This document shows positions 1 through 5,797 of a stretch of DNA of 12,723 nucleotides, in pieces. Location of the stretch: assembly GCA_026770585.1 (NCBI GenBank), contig MU646316.1:458250-470972 (forward strand), read 5' to 3'. A program made the translations under genes and the position numbers. Position 1 is the stretch's first letter; each line of letters opens with the position of its first letter. The notes beneath the pieces are model-generated. The model saw only the letters and a list, made by a program, of their open reading frames with translations, was not told the DNA's origin and searched no databases. The stretch comes from Baffinella frigidus (Eukaryota > Cryptophyceae > Cryptomonadales > Baffinellaceae).

Positions 1-13
1 GTCCGCCCTCCCT

Positions 14-47
14 CACAAGTTGACAATCCTCACAAGTTGACAATCCT
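14..47. repeat. 17-bp tandem duplication
   Basis: The unit CACAAGTTGACAATCCT occurs twice head to tail, perfectly. No coding meaning is visible. The motif AGTTGAC recurs in the arms of the family C hairpins further on. Confidence 0.9.
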
Positions 48-126
48 GGGACACAATGGTCGACTTTTGCCATTGCCCCCCTCCTGCCAGGCCCGCCTCA
101 GGAATGTCGACTGATGGGCCCGCCTC

Positions 127-168
127 GGGGGGGGGGGGGCAGTTTCTTATGAGCGAGGTACCCCTGTA
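127..168. mobile_element. Family A element, solo right end
   Basis: A G-run followed by CAGTTTCTTATGAGCGAGG and TACCCCTGTA is the right terminus of family A, complete elsewhere (for example 5798-5920). The matching left arm is missing, so this is a truncated copy. Bases 48-126 and 169-230 hold only two short GGCCCGCCTCRGG motifs that match the arms of family G. Confidence 0.75.
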
Positions 169-230
169 GCAGTGCCCAAGCCTCCCGAGACACCCGGGAC
201 TGCCCGACTTCCGTGCGCTATAATGCCAGA

Positions 231-375
231 CGCTAACGTCAGCGGACCCCTTAGCCTACGGTAGGAACCCCCCCTCCTCCTACGACGTTTAAAACAAAAA
301 GGTCTTTACAAGTCGTAGGAGGGGGGCTCCTACCGTAGGCAATCCGTAGGCTTTAAGTACCTCGCTGGCGTTAGC
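231..375. mobile_element. Palindromic MITE-like element with CCTACGGTAGG core
   Basis: Inner arms 254-286 and 312-340 are reverse complements around a 25-nt AT-rich loop. An outer pair, GCTAACG (232-238) and CGTTAGC (369-375), frames the element. The arms carry CCTACGGTAGG and CAATCCGTAGG, a core shared with family E, but the termini are different. There is no coding capacity. Confidence 0.75.
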
Positions 376-416
376 TTTTTGCATGAGATAGGCCCGGCCC
401 GCCTCGGGACTGTCGC

Positions 417-417
<1 letters not shown>

Positions 418-447
<30 letters not shown>

Positions 448-454
448 CTTCTTC
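418..454. repeat. (CTT)n microsatellite
   Basis: About twelve uninterrupted CTT triplets. Bases 455-626 hold no feature I can support. Confidence 0.97.
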
Positions 455-629
455 ACTAACCTCTTAAAGTCCCTGTAAACAGTTCCTGGGCCTAATGGAA
501 AGTGATCAACTTACCAAGTACGCACCGTTTGCCCTCGGCGGGGTCCGGGCCCCCACACAGCCCCTCATGTTGCATCGATCGTGGGATTGGTGATGCGGCC
601 CTTCATTATTCTTGTTATCACCTCGGGAC

Positions 630-665
630 CCCCCCGCGGCCCACACGAGGCTATCCAAGCACGCA
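630..665 (-). repeat. Dispersed GC-rich exon-like block, copy 1
   Basis: On the - strand this ~36-bp block reads CLDSLVWAAGG and is followed by GTCCCGAGG. Near-identical blocks lie 10.5 kb away at 11047-11083 and 11213-11249, reading CLHSLVWAAGG and CLDRLVWAAGG. Conservation of the peptide suggests a coding origin, but I cannot attach this copy to a complete exon. Confidence 0.55.
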
Positions 666-692
666 GCATAAAAGTCGATTGTAGGCATTTTT

Positions 693-747
693 ATTGGGTT
701 GGTCACGTGTCGCGCCGAAACGCGGTGCGCCACGTGACCAACCCAAT
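693..747. repeat. 17-bp perfect inverted repeat with CACGTG
   Basis: ATTGGGTTGGTCACGTG (693-709) is exactly complementary to 731-747, around a 21-nt GC-rich loop that can itself partly pair. It is followed by AAATTACTACACA, a motif that also occurs at about 10228 and 12175 in or beside other palindromic elements, so this is probably a MITE remnant. Confidence 0.85.
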
Positions 748-850
748 CAAAATTACTACACAATGGATGAATTGTGAACTTTTGGACTTTTGAATTGGGT
801 GCTCGGTGAGCCTCGTGCGGGCACTGGTGCCGCCGGCAGGCTGGTGAAGG

Positions 851-888
851 GGAGAGAGAGGGAGAGGGAGTGAGATAGTGAGCGAGCG

Positions 889-927
<39 letters not shown>
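851..927. repeat. (GA)n-rich microsatellite
   Basis: Purine tract of GA and GAGC units. The long open frames across it (poly Leu-Ser on the - strand) are artefacts of the repeat. Confidence 0.97.
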
Positions 928-930
<3 letters not shown>

Positions 931-980
931 GAGAGCGGCGTCCCGTTTGCTCTCGTCGCGGCTGCGTATGGGGCAGTGAC

Positions 981-1117
981 CACTCAGCAGCCACTGGGGG
1001 CTTCACGGATACAGTCCATACAAACGATTTGTACCATAATCTTATCCATTGCCCTGGAACCTAACCGGAATTTCACCTTGGATTCAAGGTGAAAAGGTCC
1101 CCGGTCGCTGCTAAGTG
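981..1117 (+). mobile_element. Family B element, copy 1 (137 bp)
   Basis: Termini CACTCAGCAGCCAC and GTCGCTGCTAAGTG form an inverted repeat starting CACTYAGCAGC. Inside is a small hairpin, TTCACCTTGGATTCAAGGTGAA. A reverse-complement copy of the same length, with roughly 85% match by eye, lies at 9235-9371. No open frame is conserved between the copies, so it is a non-autonomous element. The CACT start recalls CACTA elements, but no 3-bp target duplication is visible. Bases 1118-1341 contain nothing else I can support. Confidence 0.75.
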
Positions 1118-1341
1118 GGGGCGTGGGGCAAGCTGCTTTAAGAGTCCCACTATTGTGGGATGCAGGCTCTCTCAAACCTCTAACCGCGCAGCCCACCCCC
1201 CCATCTATGTGGATGGGCTTCCACGCCAGACTGCTGCAGGGGGTAGCTACCTTTGAGGCCTTCTTATTTGGCGTTCGACGATCCCACAACTAAACAACCA
1301 CCCTTGTTCCTTCCGGGGAACCCCGTTTCTTCTTGCGGCAG

Positions 1342-1768
1342 GTACGGGGCCGCAATGCGGGGCAACTGGGACGATCCTTAACACACGCACGTATCTTCGA
1401 ATGCATGGTGGCCATCGCAGTCTCGATCCGTTCTAAACACACTTCCTTGTGTTTTTTCCCTGCCCCGATAGGTACTACGCGGGAGAGCCGCATGTCATTT
1501 CACGCCCTGCGTCCATCTATTATTTTCCCTTGAAATCGGCAAAAGTTACCGGAAATGCCCACAAATAATTGACTTTGACGGAAAAGTAACCGCAGGATAT
1601 GTTTGAAATGGCTCCAAGAACCCATCCAGCCCTCCCCCGTAGTACAGTGTCACGACGCGGGGAACGTGGGACGCGCGTTTCTTGGCATACATGGTGGCCA
1701 TGTTGGTGTCGATCCGTAATAAATATCCGCAATAAACACACCTTTCTTCCGCTGTTCCCGCTCGGCAG
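1342..1768 (+). repeat. Ladder of duplicated 5' exon edges upstream of exon 1769
   Basis: The acceptor and start of the exon at 1769 are pre-echoed here. TTCTTCTTGCGGCAG|GTACGGGG has its border at 1342, TTTTTTCCCTGCCCCGATAG|GTACTA at 1472, and a weaker copy starts at about 1642 (23 of 32 bases by eye). The intronic lead-in CATGGTGGCCAT...TCGATCCGT (from about 1404) recurs from about 1690. Unit length is about 128-130 bp. The first two borders have the form pyrimidine tract, NAG|GTA, so each could act as acceptor and then donor. No hairpin separates these rungs, unlike the others. Confidence 0.7.
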
Positions 1769-1865
1769 GTATGGGGTCGCGATGCGAGGCAACTGGGACG
1801 CGCACGGCAACTACATCCCCCCCATCAGCTCCGCGACCCTCCGCGACTGGACGTCCGCCAACCAG
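1769..1865 (+). CDS. Internal exon of an unrecognised gene (+ strand)
   Basis: This 97-bp block follows a good acceptor (CTTTCTTCCGCTGTTCC..GGCAG) and ends at CAG|GTGCC. It starts with the last base of a split codon and ends on a complete codon. It reads YGVAMRGNWDAHGNYIPPIS and ends TLRDWTSANQ. Its phase joins exactly to the terminal exon at 4799 (SANQ-AFEENRGKK). The junction codons recur in neighbouring copies with partly synonymous changes (TCC/TCT, CGC/CGT), which supports coding. I recognise no domain. No upstream exon could be identified in 1-1341. The frame also runs on, without a stop, through the element at 1874-1967 into the second copy of the exon end, so an extended exon 1769-2054 is possible. 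Confidence 0.65.
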
Positions 1866-1873
1866 GTGCCTTT

Positions 1874-1967
1874 TTATGAAACTGCCCCCCCCCCTAGGAC
1901 CACCGTATGGCCCTGGGCATATGCCTACTGTAGGGTCCTAGGGGGGCGCGGATTCTTATGGGCGTCT
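1874..1967. mobile_element. Family A element between donor rungs 1 and 2
   Basis: A diverged family A palindrome: TATGAAACTGCCCCC ... GGGTCCTAGGGGGGCGCGG.TTCTTATG. It is followed by GACGAGCCCGTCTCGGG, a family G-like half motif. It is open in the reading frame of the upstream exon. Confidence 0.75.
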
Positions 1968-2080
1968 AGGACGAGCCCGTCTCGGGGGGCGCGCGGCAAC
2001 TACATCCCCCCCATCAGCTCTGCGATCCTCCGTGACTGGACGTCCGCCAACCAGGTGCGCCAAAAAGCCCTTTTCCTAAA

Positions 2081-2154
2081 GTCAACTCCCCTACAAATCC
2101 GTCAACTTATGCGTAGAGTGAAGAATACGTTAACGGATTTGTGGGGGAGTTGAC
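2081..2154. mobile_element. Family C hairpin, copy 1
   Basis: Arms GTCAACTCCCCTACAAATCC.. and its complement flank a loop containing GCGTAGAGTGAAGAA. The copy at 2520-2593 has the same length, and the core of the hairpin at 8922-9071 is related. It sits within a 96-bp insert bounded by 24-bp direct repeats of an exon end. Confidence 0.88.
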
Positions 2155-2191
2155 ACTGGACGTCCGCCAACCAGGTGCGTTTTGATCCTTG

Positions 2192-2251
2192 TCAGGGGTA
2201 CCTCGTATGGCCCTAGGCATTGGCCTACTGTAGGCTCCTAGGGGGAGTCGT
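2192..2251. mobile_element. Family A element, internally deleted
   Basis: Starts CAGGGGTACCTCG, then jumps to TATGGCCCTAGGCAT and the right-hand core, lacking most of the left arm. Bases 2252-2446 hold a G-like motif at about 2266 and a small direct repeat containing TTAATTAGGGCCC (2357-2390), but no gene. Confidence 0.65.
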
Positions 2252-2519
2252 TGATGCCGGACTCTAGGACGGGGCCGCCTCGGGCGGAGATGAGTTGTGT
2301 GGCTGGTGCGCGGCCCTCCACGAATCCCTGATTGTTCATAGGAGAGTGACGAAGGTTAATTAGGGCCCTAAGTAAATTTAATTAGGGCCCGCATCCGGTT
2401 TGATAGGCCATTTTCTTTTAAATGAAACATGTTCCTGGATGCGTTCCCCCCATCAGCTCCGCGACCCTCCGCGACTGCACGTCCGCTAACCAGGTGCGCC
2501 AAAAAGCCCTTTTCCTAAA

Positions 2520-2593
2520 GTCAACTCCCCTACAAATCCGTCAACTTATGCGTAGAGTGAAGCATAAGTTGACGGATTTGTGGGGGAGTTGAC
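2520..2593. mobile_element. Family C hairpin, copy 2
   Basis: Arms of about 30 bp pair perfectly as far as CTTATG/CATAAG. It lies between donor rungs 4 and 5 in the same position as copy 1. The roughly 195-bp segments 2010-2205 and 2448-2645 are homologous throughout, so a larger tandem duplication (offset ~440 bp) is superimposed on the ladder. Confidence 0.9.
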
Positions 2594-2629
2594 ACTGGAC
2601 TTTTGCGAACCAGGTGCGTTTTGATCCTT

Positions 2630-2732
2630 TACAGGCGTACCTCGCTCATAGGAAACAGCCCCCACCCTAGGACCAGCAGAGGGCCCCAGGCACGGGCCTA
2701 CTGTAGGGCCCTACCACGCCAGATTCTTGGAA
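2630..2732. mobile_element. Family A element, diverged
   Basis: TACAGGCGTACCTCGCTCATAGGAAAC... with the typical CCCTAGGACC core; the right arm is degraded (CCAGATTCTTGG). Part of it, ACCACGCCAGATT (2713-2725), is complementary to 2970-2982 and so forms the outer arms around the hairpin at 2831-2969. Confidence 0.65.
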
Positions 2733-2830
2733 GGGGTCGCCAAAAGTCAATTCCTCTTCAGGGCAAGATTTTTAAAAGTTCACACCCGTATCCTCATACG
2801 GTTTGAAAATATCAACCCCCACATCCAATC

Positions 2831-2969
2831 TCATACGCAAACACTTTTAATTTATAAAACAACTTCAAGGCGATTTTGGCCACTTTAGAGAGAATAATCA
2901 GACTATTCTCTCTAAAGTGGCCAAAATCGCCTTGAAGATGTTTTATAAATTAAAAGTGTTTGCGTATGA
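2831..2969. mobile_element. Family D long hairpin, 65-bp arms, TSD AATC
   Basis: Arms 2831-2895 and 2905-2969 match at 64 of 65 positions around a 9-nt spacer. The sequence is AT-richer than its surroundings. AATC directly precedes (2827-2830) and follows (2970-2973) the element, consistent with a 4-bp target-site duplication. Near-identity of the arms suggests a young insertion or arm homogenisation. It has no significant open frame. Confidence 0.9.
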
Positions 2970-3069
2970 AATCTGGCGTGGTGGGGGGGGGGAGTTTCGC
3001 CACCCAGGTGACCCAAGGCCTTTGCTACGTAGCAACGTAGGTACCCCTGTAGGGACGTAGGCACCCCTG

Positions 3070-3137
3070 TTTGGGCCGAAAATCCCTTGCTAGCAAGGTA
3101 GGTACCCCTGTTATCCCTTCGGGATTTTCGGCCCAAA
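3070..3137. repeat. 17-bp perfect inverted repeat
   Basis: TTTGGGCCGAAAATCCC (3070-3086) pairs with 3121-3137. The centre holds the palindrome TTGCTAGCAA and the motif GTAGGTACCCCTGT, which occurs three times between 3037 and 3110. Confidence 0.85.
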
Positions 3138-3142
3138 TCGGG

Positions 3143-3265
3143 CGACCTTTCCGCTACCGTATCCGTAGAAACCCCCGTATGTCCCTACGCTGTTGCCTAC
3201 GGTAGGGTCCTGCGTCTTATCGTTGATGGATTATTCACGAAATCGCTTGATAGCTCGGTGTGTGG
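3143..3265 (-). mobile_element. Family E element, truncated
   Basis: On the - strand it begins at the family E end (CCACACACCGAGCTATC) and continues AAGCGATTTCGTGAATAATCC into CCCTACCGTAGGCAACAGCG. The distal terminus is missing. A closely related copy lies at 4450-4561, and both are followed on the + strand by ACAG. Confidence 0.7.
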
Positions 3266-3594
3266 ACAGAGACACCTCGCTTACCCCAAGGCCCTAGCGA
3301 TGGGCGCCCCCTTGGGATACCGGATAAGAGAGACAGCCTGTAAGCGGGAGGGTCAGAGTTCGAGCCTTAGGTCCTTGAGGTTTTAAATTCCCCCAGCATA
3401 GGCGAACACTTCGCCTTTCCGTGGAAAGGATCTGCGGAAAAAGCTTTGTCATGAAGATGGGGGTGTTTTTGTGGGACGTGACCGGTAGTAAATTTGGACA
3501 CGCCCGTACTAAAGTAGGACGCGACCTTTTGTGGTTCATGACGTACCCTGGGACGGGCCCGCCTCAGGCGGAGAGAAGTCATTTCTGTACACAC
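3266..3594. other. Intronic stretch without an identified gene
   Basis: This stretch lies in the intron of the + strand gene. It contains short hairpins (GGCGAACACTTCGCC at about 3403; CCTTTCCGTGGAAAGG at about 3415) and a family G half motif, GGACGGGCCCGCCTCAGG, at 3551. No open frame here shows splice borders or repeats that would support coding. Confidence 0.5.
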
Positions 3595-3715
3595 TACAGG
3601 GGTACCTCGCTCATAAGAAACTGCCCCCCCCCCAGGACCACCGTAGGGCCCTAGGCTTAGGCCTACTGTAGGGTCCTAGGGTGAGGCAGTTGCTTATGAG
3701 CGAGGTAACCCTGTA
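3595..3715. mobile_element. Family A element, full length (121 bp)
   Basis: Termini TACAGGGGTACCTCGCTCAT and ATGAGCGAGGTAACCCTGTA; the inner arms are AAGAAACTGCC and GGCAGTTGCTT. The core is CCCTAGGCTTAGGCCTACTGTAGGG. Outermost TA on both sides fits a TA target duplication. Confidence 0.9.
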
Positions 3716-3723
3716 CGGACCTA

Positions 3724-3825
3724 TTCCTTAAATGGCCAGGGGTCAGAATTGACCCCACAGAGGTCCTAGGCAGGTCCTAGGGCCCTACGGTAGTGCCTAT
3801 GAGCCCACTGGCCACTTAAGGGATA
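3724..3825. mobile_element. Family F element (~102 bp)
   Basis: Inverted termini TTCCTTAAATGGCCAG and CTGGCCACTTAAGGGATA. The interior has GAGGTCCTAGGCAGGTCC and TAGGGCCCTACGGTAG. An inverted copy lies at 5325-5429 and partial copies at 4573-4610, 7347-7413, 7463-7480 and 7649-7675. Confidence 0.8.
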
Positions 3826-3826
3826 T

Positions 3827-4050
3827 GGGTACCTCGCTCATAAGAACCCCCCCCCCCCCCAGGACTGCCATAAGGCCCTAGGCATAGTCCTACTGTAGGG
3901 TCCTACGAAGAGGCACTTTCTTATGAGCGAGGTACCTGTGGGGACCGGGTCCTGGACGGGCCCGCCTCAGTCGATCTAATGGCCCAACCTTGGAGCCCTT
4001 TCCCCCTGAGGCGGGCCCGTCCAGGACCCAGTCCTCACAGTACCCCTGTA
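3827..4050. mobile_element. Family A element split by a nested insertion
   Basis: The left part 3827-3936 runs from GGGTACCTCGCTCATAAG to GAGCGAGGTACC; the last bases, GTACCCCTGTA (4040-4050), lie beyond an inserted family G element. Removing 3937-4039 and one GTACC restores a normal family A right end. Confidence 0.85.
3937..4039. mobile_element. Family G element nested in A, TSD GTACC
   Basis: The 34-bp terminal inverted repeats start TGTGGGGACCGGGTCCTGG and TGTGAGGACTGGGTCCTGG, with two mismatches. A 5-bp target duplication GTACC (3932-3936 and 4040-4044) brackets it. The inner arm end, ACGGGCCCGCCTCAG, is the motif found singly about eight times in the window (near 92, 116, 394, 1970, 2266, 3551). 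Confidence 0.93.
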
Positions 4051-4123
4051 TTGCCCGCCGGCAGGCGTTTGAGGAAAACCGCGACAAAAGGAAGAAGTCG
4101 CTTATGAGCGAGGTACCCGTGTA

Positions 4124-4230
4124 CGGGGGTTACTCGAAATTAATGACACGCACCGCCCCTAGGGTGGTCCTATGCTCCTAGGACCCTCCTGTAGGACCCT
4201 GGGGCGGTGCGTGTCCTTAATTTCGAGTAA
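4124..4230. mobile_element. Family H hairpin element (~107 bp)
   Basis: GGTTACTCGAAATTAATGAC.. pairs with its complement ending TTTCGAGTAACC; arms are about 32 bp with one mismatch. Inside is a CCTAGGACCC core. CCCGTGTA stands on both sides (4116-4123 and 4231-4238), which may be an 8-bp target duplication. Just upstream, 4095-4123 is a solo family A right end. Confidence 0.8.
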
Positions 4231-4362
4231 CCCGTGTATCGCCCCCCGGCAGGCGTCTGAGGACAACCGCGACAAGAAGGCGCAGGCGCGGAGCGGCGAA
4301 AAAAGTGTTGGCATTCATAGGCTAACGGAGTCAAAATGGGGTAGTTAGGCCTACGGTATTGA

Positions 4363-4422
4363 CTACGGTAGGCCGTAGGGGCCTAGGGGGGCTCCTAAGA
4401 AAAACCCTACGGCCTACCGTAG
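4363..4422. repeat. 18-bp perfect inverted repeat element
   Basis: CTACGGTAGGCCGTAGGG (4363-4380) pairs with 4405-4422. It fills the interval between acceptor rungs 2 and 3. Its outer end creates ..CCGTAG|GTGG directly before the duplicated exon start. Confidence 0.85.
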
Positions 4423-4449
4423 GTGGCGTCTGAGGACAACCGCGACAAG

Positions 4450-4561
4450 GTTACTGTACCTGTAGACACCCCCGTATGTCCCTACGCTATTGCCTACCGT
4501 AGGGTCCTGCGTCTGACCGTTTCGGGGTTATTCACGAAATCGCTTCATAGCCGGTGTGCGG
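4450..4561 (-). mobile_element. Family E element, truncated
   Basis: Resembles 3143-3265 (CCCCGTATGTCCCTACGCTRTTGCC shared in substance). It abuts the third exon-edge copy, which ends GACAAG|GTTACTG. Bases 4573-4610 that follow are a family F right end. Confidence 0.7.
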
Positions 4562-4650
4562 ACAGGGCCCCCCGGTAGGGTGTATGGACCTACTGGCCAC
4601 TTACGGGATTGCCCCGGCAAACGTTCGAGGAAGACCGCGACAAGAAGGCG

Positions 4651-4784
4651 AATAACCCTTAAGCGATAAGACCTACGACCCTACGGTAGGCAATCCGTAG
4701 GGACATAGGGGGGGGTCCTACGGATAAGGTAACCGGAAATGCCTTGATTTTGACGTTTTTTCCCCTCTGTAATCCGCTGTGTGG
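4651..4784 (+). mobile_element. Family E element supplying the acceptor tract
   Basis: Reads GAATAACCCTTAAGCGATAAG ... GTAATCCGCTGTGTGG; the left terminal repeat is absent, as it joins directly to the fourth exon-edge copy. Its right part contributes TTTTTTCCCCTCTG, the pyrimidine tract next to the acceptor of the terminal exon at 4799. Confidence 0.75.
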
Positions 4785-4798
4785 ATTGCCCCCGGCAG

Positions 4799-5023
4799 GC
4801 GTTCGAGGAGAACCGCGGCAAGAAGGCGCAGGCGCGGAGCGGCGGGGCGGCCGGGGCTGCCTACAGCTTCGACGGCCCGCACCAGCCGGGGTACGGAGAG
4901 GGCCGCAACTTGAAGCAGGCTAAGTTGTTCCTCCCGCGCAAGACGGATAGGTTGACGGCGGGCCCGGGGGAGTTTTCGTTCAAGGCGTGGCGGAAGGAGC
5001 GGAGGAACGTCCACGGAAATTGA
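4799..5023 (+). CDS. Terminal exon of an unrecognised gene, basic C-terminus
   Basis: Opens after TTGCCCCCGGCAG and runs 74 codons to TGA. It begins AFEENRGKKAQARSGG, continues through a Gly/Ala stretch to YSFDGPHQPGYGEGRN, and ends FSFKAWRKERRNVHGN. The product is hydrophilic and strongly basic, with no membrane segment. The GPGEF motif faintly recalls Pro-Gly repeats of sperm-tail/flagellar proteins, but one motif is not enough to assign that. Codon use is GC-rich, unlike the surrounding intron. Phase 0 matches the exon ending at 1865; with it about 107 residues of the C-terminus are visible. No canonical polyadenylation signal was seen; small palindromes follow within 20 bp. Confidence 0.72.
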   Translation, partial: AFEENRGKKAQARSGGAAGAAYSFDGPHQPGYGEGRNLKQAKLFLPRKTDRLTAGPGEFSFKAWRKERRNVHGN

Positions 5024-5040
5024 GGACCATGCCGGGAGGC

Positions 5041-5099
5041 TAAGACAGTCGTTATGACTGTCTTATCTAATGACTGTCTTATTTTAGCCAGATCTGGCT
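5041..5099. repeat. Palindromes just after the stop codon
   Basis: TAAGACAGTC (5041-5050) pairs with GACTGTCTTA at 5056-5065 and again at 5072-5081, allowing alternative hairpins. The perfect palindrome AGCCAGATCTGGCT follows at 5086-5099. AATAAGACAGTCGTC recurs at about 12486. They may sit in the 3' UTR; a role in end formation is speculation. Confidence 0.75.
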
Positions 5100-5129
5100 G
5101 AAGTGACTTTACAATCCTTTGGATTTCCG

Positions 5130-5207
5130 CTGAAAGACCCTACTACGCATAGCCCCACTGTAGGGTCCTAGGGGGGGGCGGTTTCTTTTGAGCGAGGTAC
5201 CCCTGTA
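5130..5207. mobile_element. Family A element, right half
   Basis: ACTGTAGGGTCCTAGGGGG... then TTTTGAGCGAGGTACCCCTGTA, preceded by only a remnant of the left arm. Confidence 0.75.
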
Positions 5208-5324
5208 CACTCGAGTGTGGATGCTGTTAGTGGGACTGCATGTAGGCAAGGGATGAGTGTCCGCGCGCGGGACTGTCAAGAGGTGTGTTCGGGTGTTAAG
5301 AGTGAGAAAGTGGGCGTCAGTATG

Positions 5325-5429
5325 TATCCCTCAAGTGGCCAGTAGGCTGATACGCCCTACCATAGGGCCCTAGGACCTGCCTAGGACCTCTTGGAGGTCA
5401 TATTTGACCCGGTGGCCACTTAGGGGGTA
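5325..5429. mobile_element. Family F element, inverted copy
   Basis: Termini TCCCTCAAGTGGCCAG and GGTGGCCACTTAGGGGG, interior GGGCCCTAGGACCTGCC. The flanking sequence GGGCGTCAGTATGTA matches GGGCGGCAGTATGTATTAT at about 6159, which lacks the insertion. That is an empty site, and the join favours insertion at TA. Confidence 0.8.
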
Positions 5430-5602
5430 CATGTATATACAACGAAAAGAGGCGTATTTGGATGTTTCACCACTCGAAACCATCGCAGAGACATTTGCAG
5501 AGACATTGAGACACTGAGGAAGAGGCACATTTGTGGGGTTGAGCGCACAGACATTCGCAGGAATATTATTGGCATAGAAAGAGGCACATTTGGGGGGGCG
5601 AG

Positions 5603-5723
5603 TACAGGGGTACCTCGATCAGAAGAAAACGCCTCCCCCTAGGACCCTACCGTAGGGCTATGCCTAGGGCCATATGGGGGTCCTACGGGGATGAGCGTTT
5701 CTTATGAGCGAGGTACCCCTGTA
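5603..5723. mobile_element. Family A element, full length (121 bp)
   Basis: TACAGGGGTACCTCGATCAG ... CTTATGAGCGAGG and TACCCCTGTA, flanked by TA. The core differs from other copies (CCCTACCGTAGGGCTATGCC), suggesting a subfamily. Confidence 0.9.
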
Positions 5724-5797
5724 GACGAGGTGATGGCATGCAGCGAAGAGGACGTGAAAACGCCGAGATATCACGAAGCATATTTGGATGTTTTGGG

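Larger units (their letters stand above)
1866..2618 (+). repeat. Ladder of duplicated 3' exon edges with five donor sites
   Basis: After the exon's donor at 1866, its end is repeated four times, always closing in AACCAG|GTGCG: donors at 2055 (copy ~1988-2054, about 67 bp), 2175 (24-bp repeat 2156-2179), 2494 (~2447-2493) and 2614 (2595-2618). Between the second and third, and again between the fourth and fifth, lies exactly 96 bp containing a family C hairpin, flanked by 24-bp direct repeats. Donor spacings are 189, 120, 319 and 120 bp. Because each repeat contains CAG|GT, the second copy could supply AG for the GT of the first, so the insert could be removed seamlessly. Confidence 0.85.
4051..4798 (+). 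repeat. Ladder of duplicated acceptor edges upstream of the terminal exon
   Basis: The acceptor and first ~25-46 bp of the exon at 4799 occur in four earlier copies. Copy 1 is CCGGCAG|GCGTTTGAGG, coding part from 4065. Copy 2 is CCGGCAG|GCGTCTGAGG, 4253-4298. Copy 3 starts at 4426, its lead-in replaced by an element end, TAG|GTG. Copy 4 starts at 4621 with its acceptor destroyed (GGCAA). Spacings are 188, 173, 195 and 178 bp. Each interval holds one palindromic insertion. All four copies encode Asp (CGCGAC) where the terminal exon has Gly (CGCGGC), so the copies may preserve the older state. Terminating the gene at copy 1 would give an early stop at about 4180. Confidence 0.88.

Noticed and set aside
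506-1006. Long - strand open frame with poly Leu-Ser
   Set aside because: It is produced by the (GA)n tract; only the short CLDSLVWAAGG block inside it resembles coding sequence.
3310-3385. Possible tRNA because of GGGTCAGAGTTCGAGCC
   Set aside because: The TTCGA loop is present, but the T stem has a mismatch and a wobble, no acceptor stem pairs at the right distance, and the D and anticodon arms do not form.
4970-4990. Assignment of the + gene to sperm-tail/flagellar Pro-Gly repeat proteins
   Set aside because: Only one GPGEF motif is present; the family needs repeated PGPGxY-type motifs.
4718-5014. - strand open frame opposite the terminal exon
   Set aside because: Shadow frame; the + strand has the acceptor, the phase match and duplicated exon edges.
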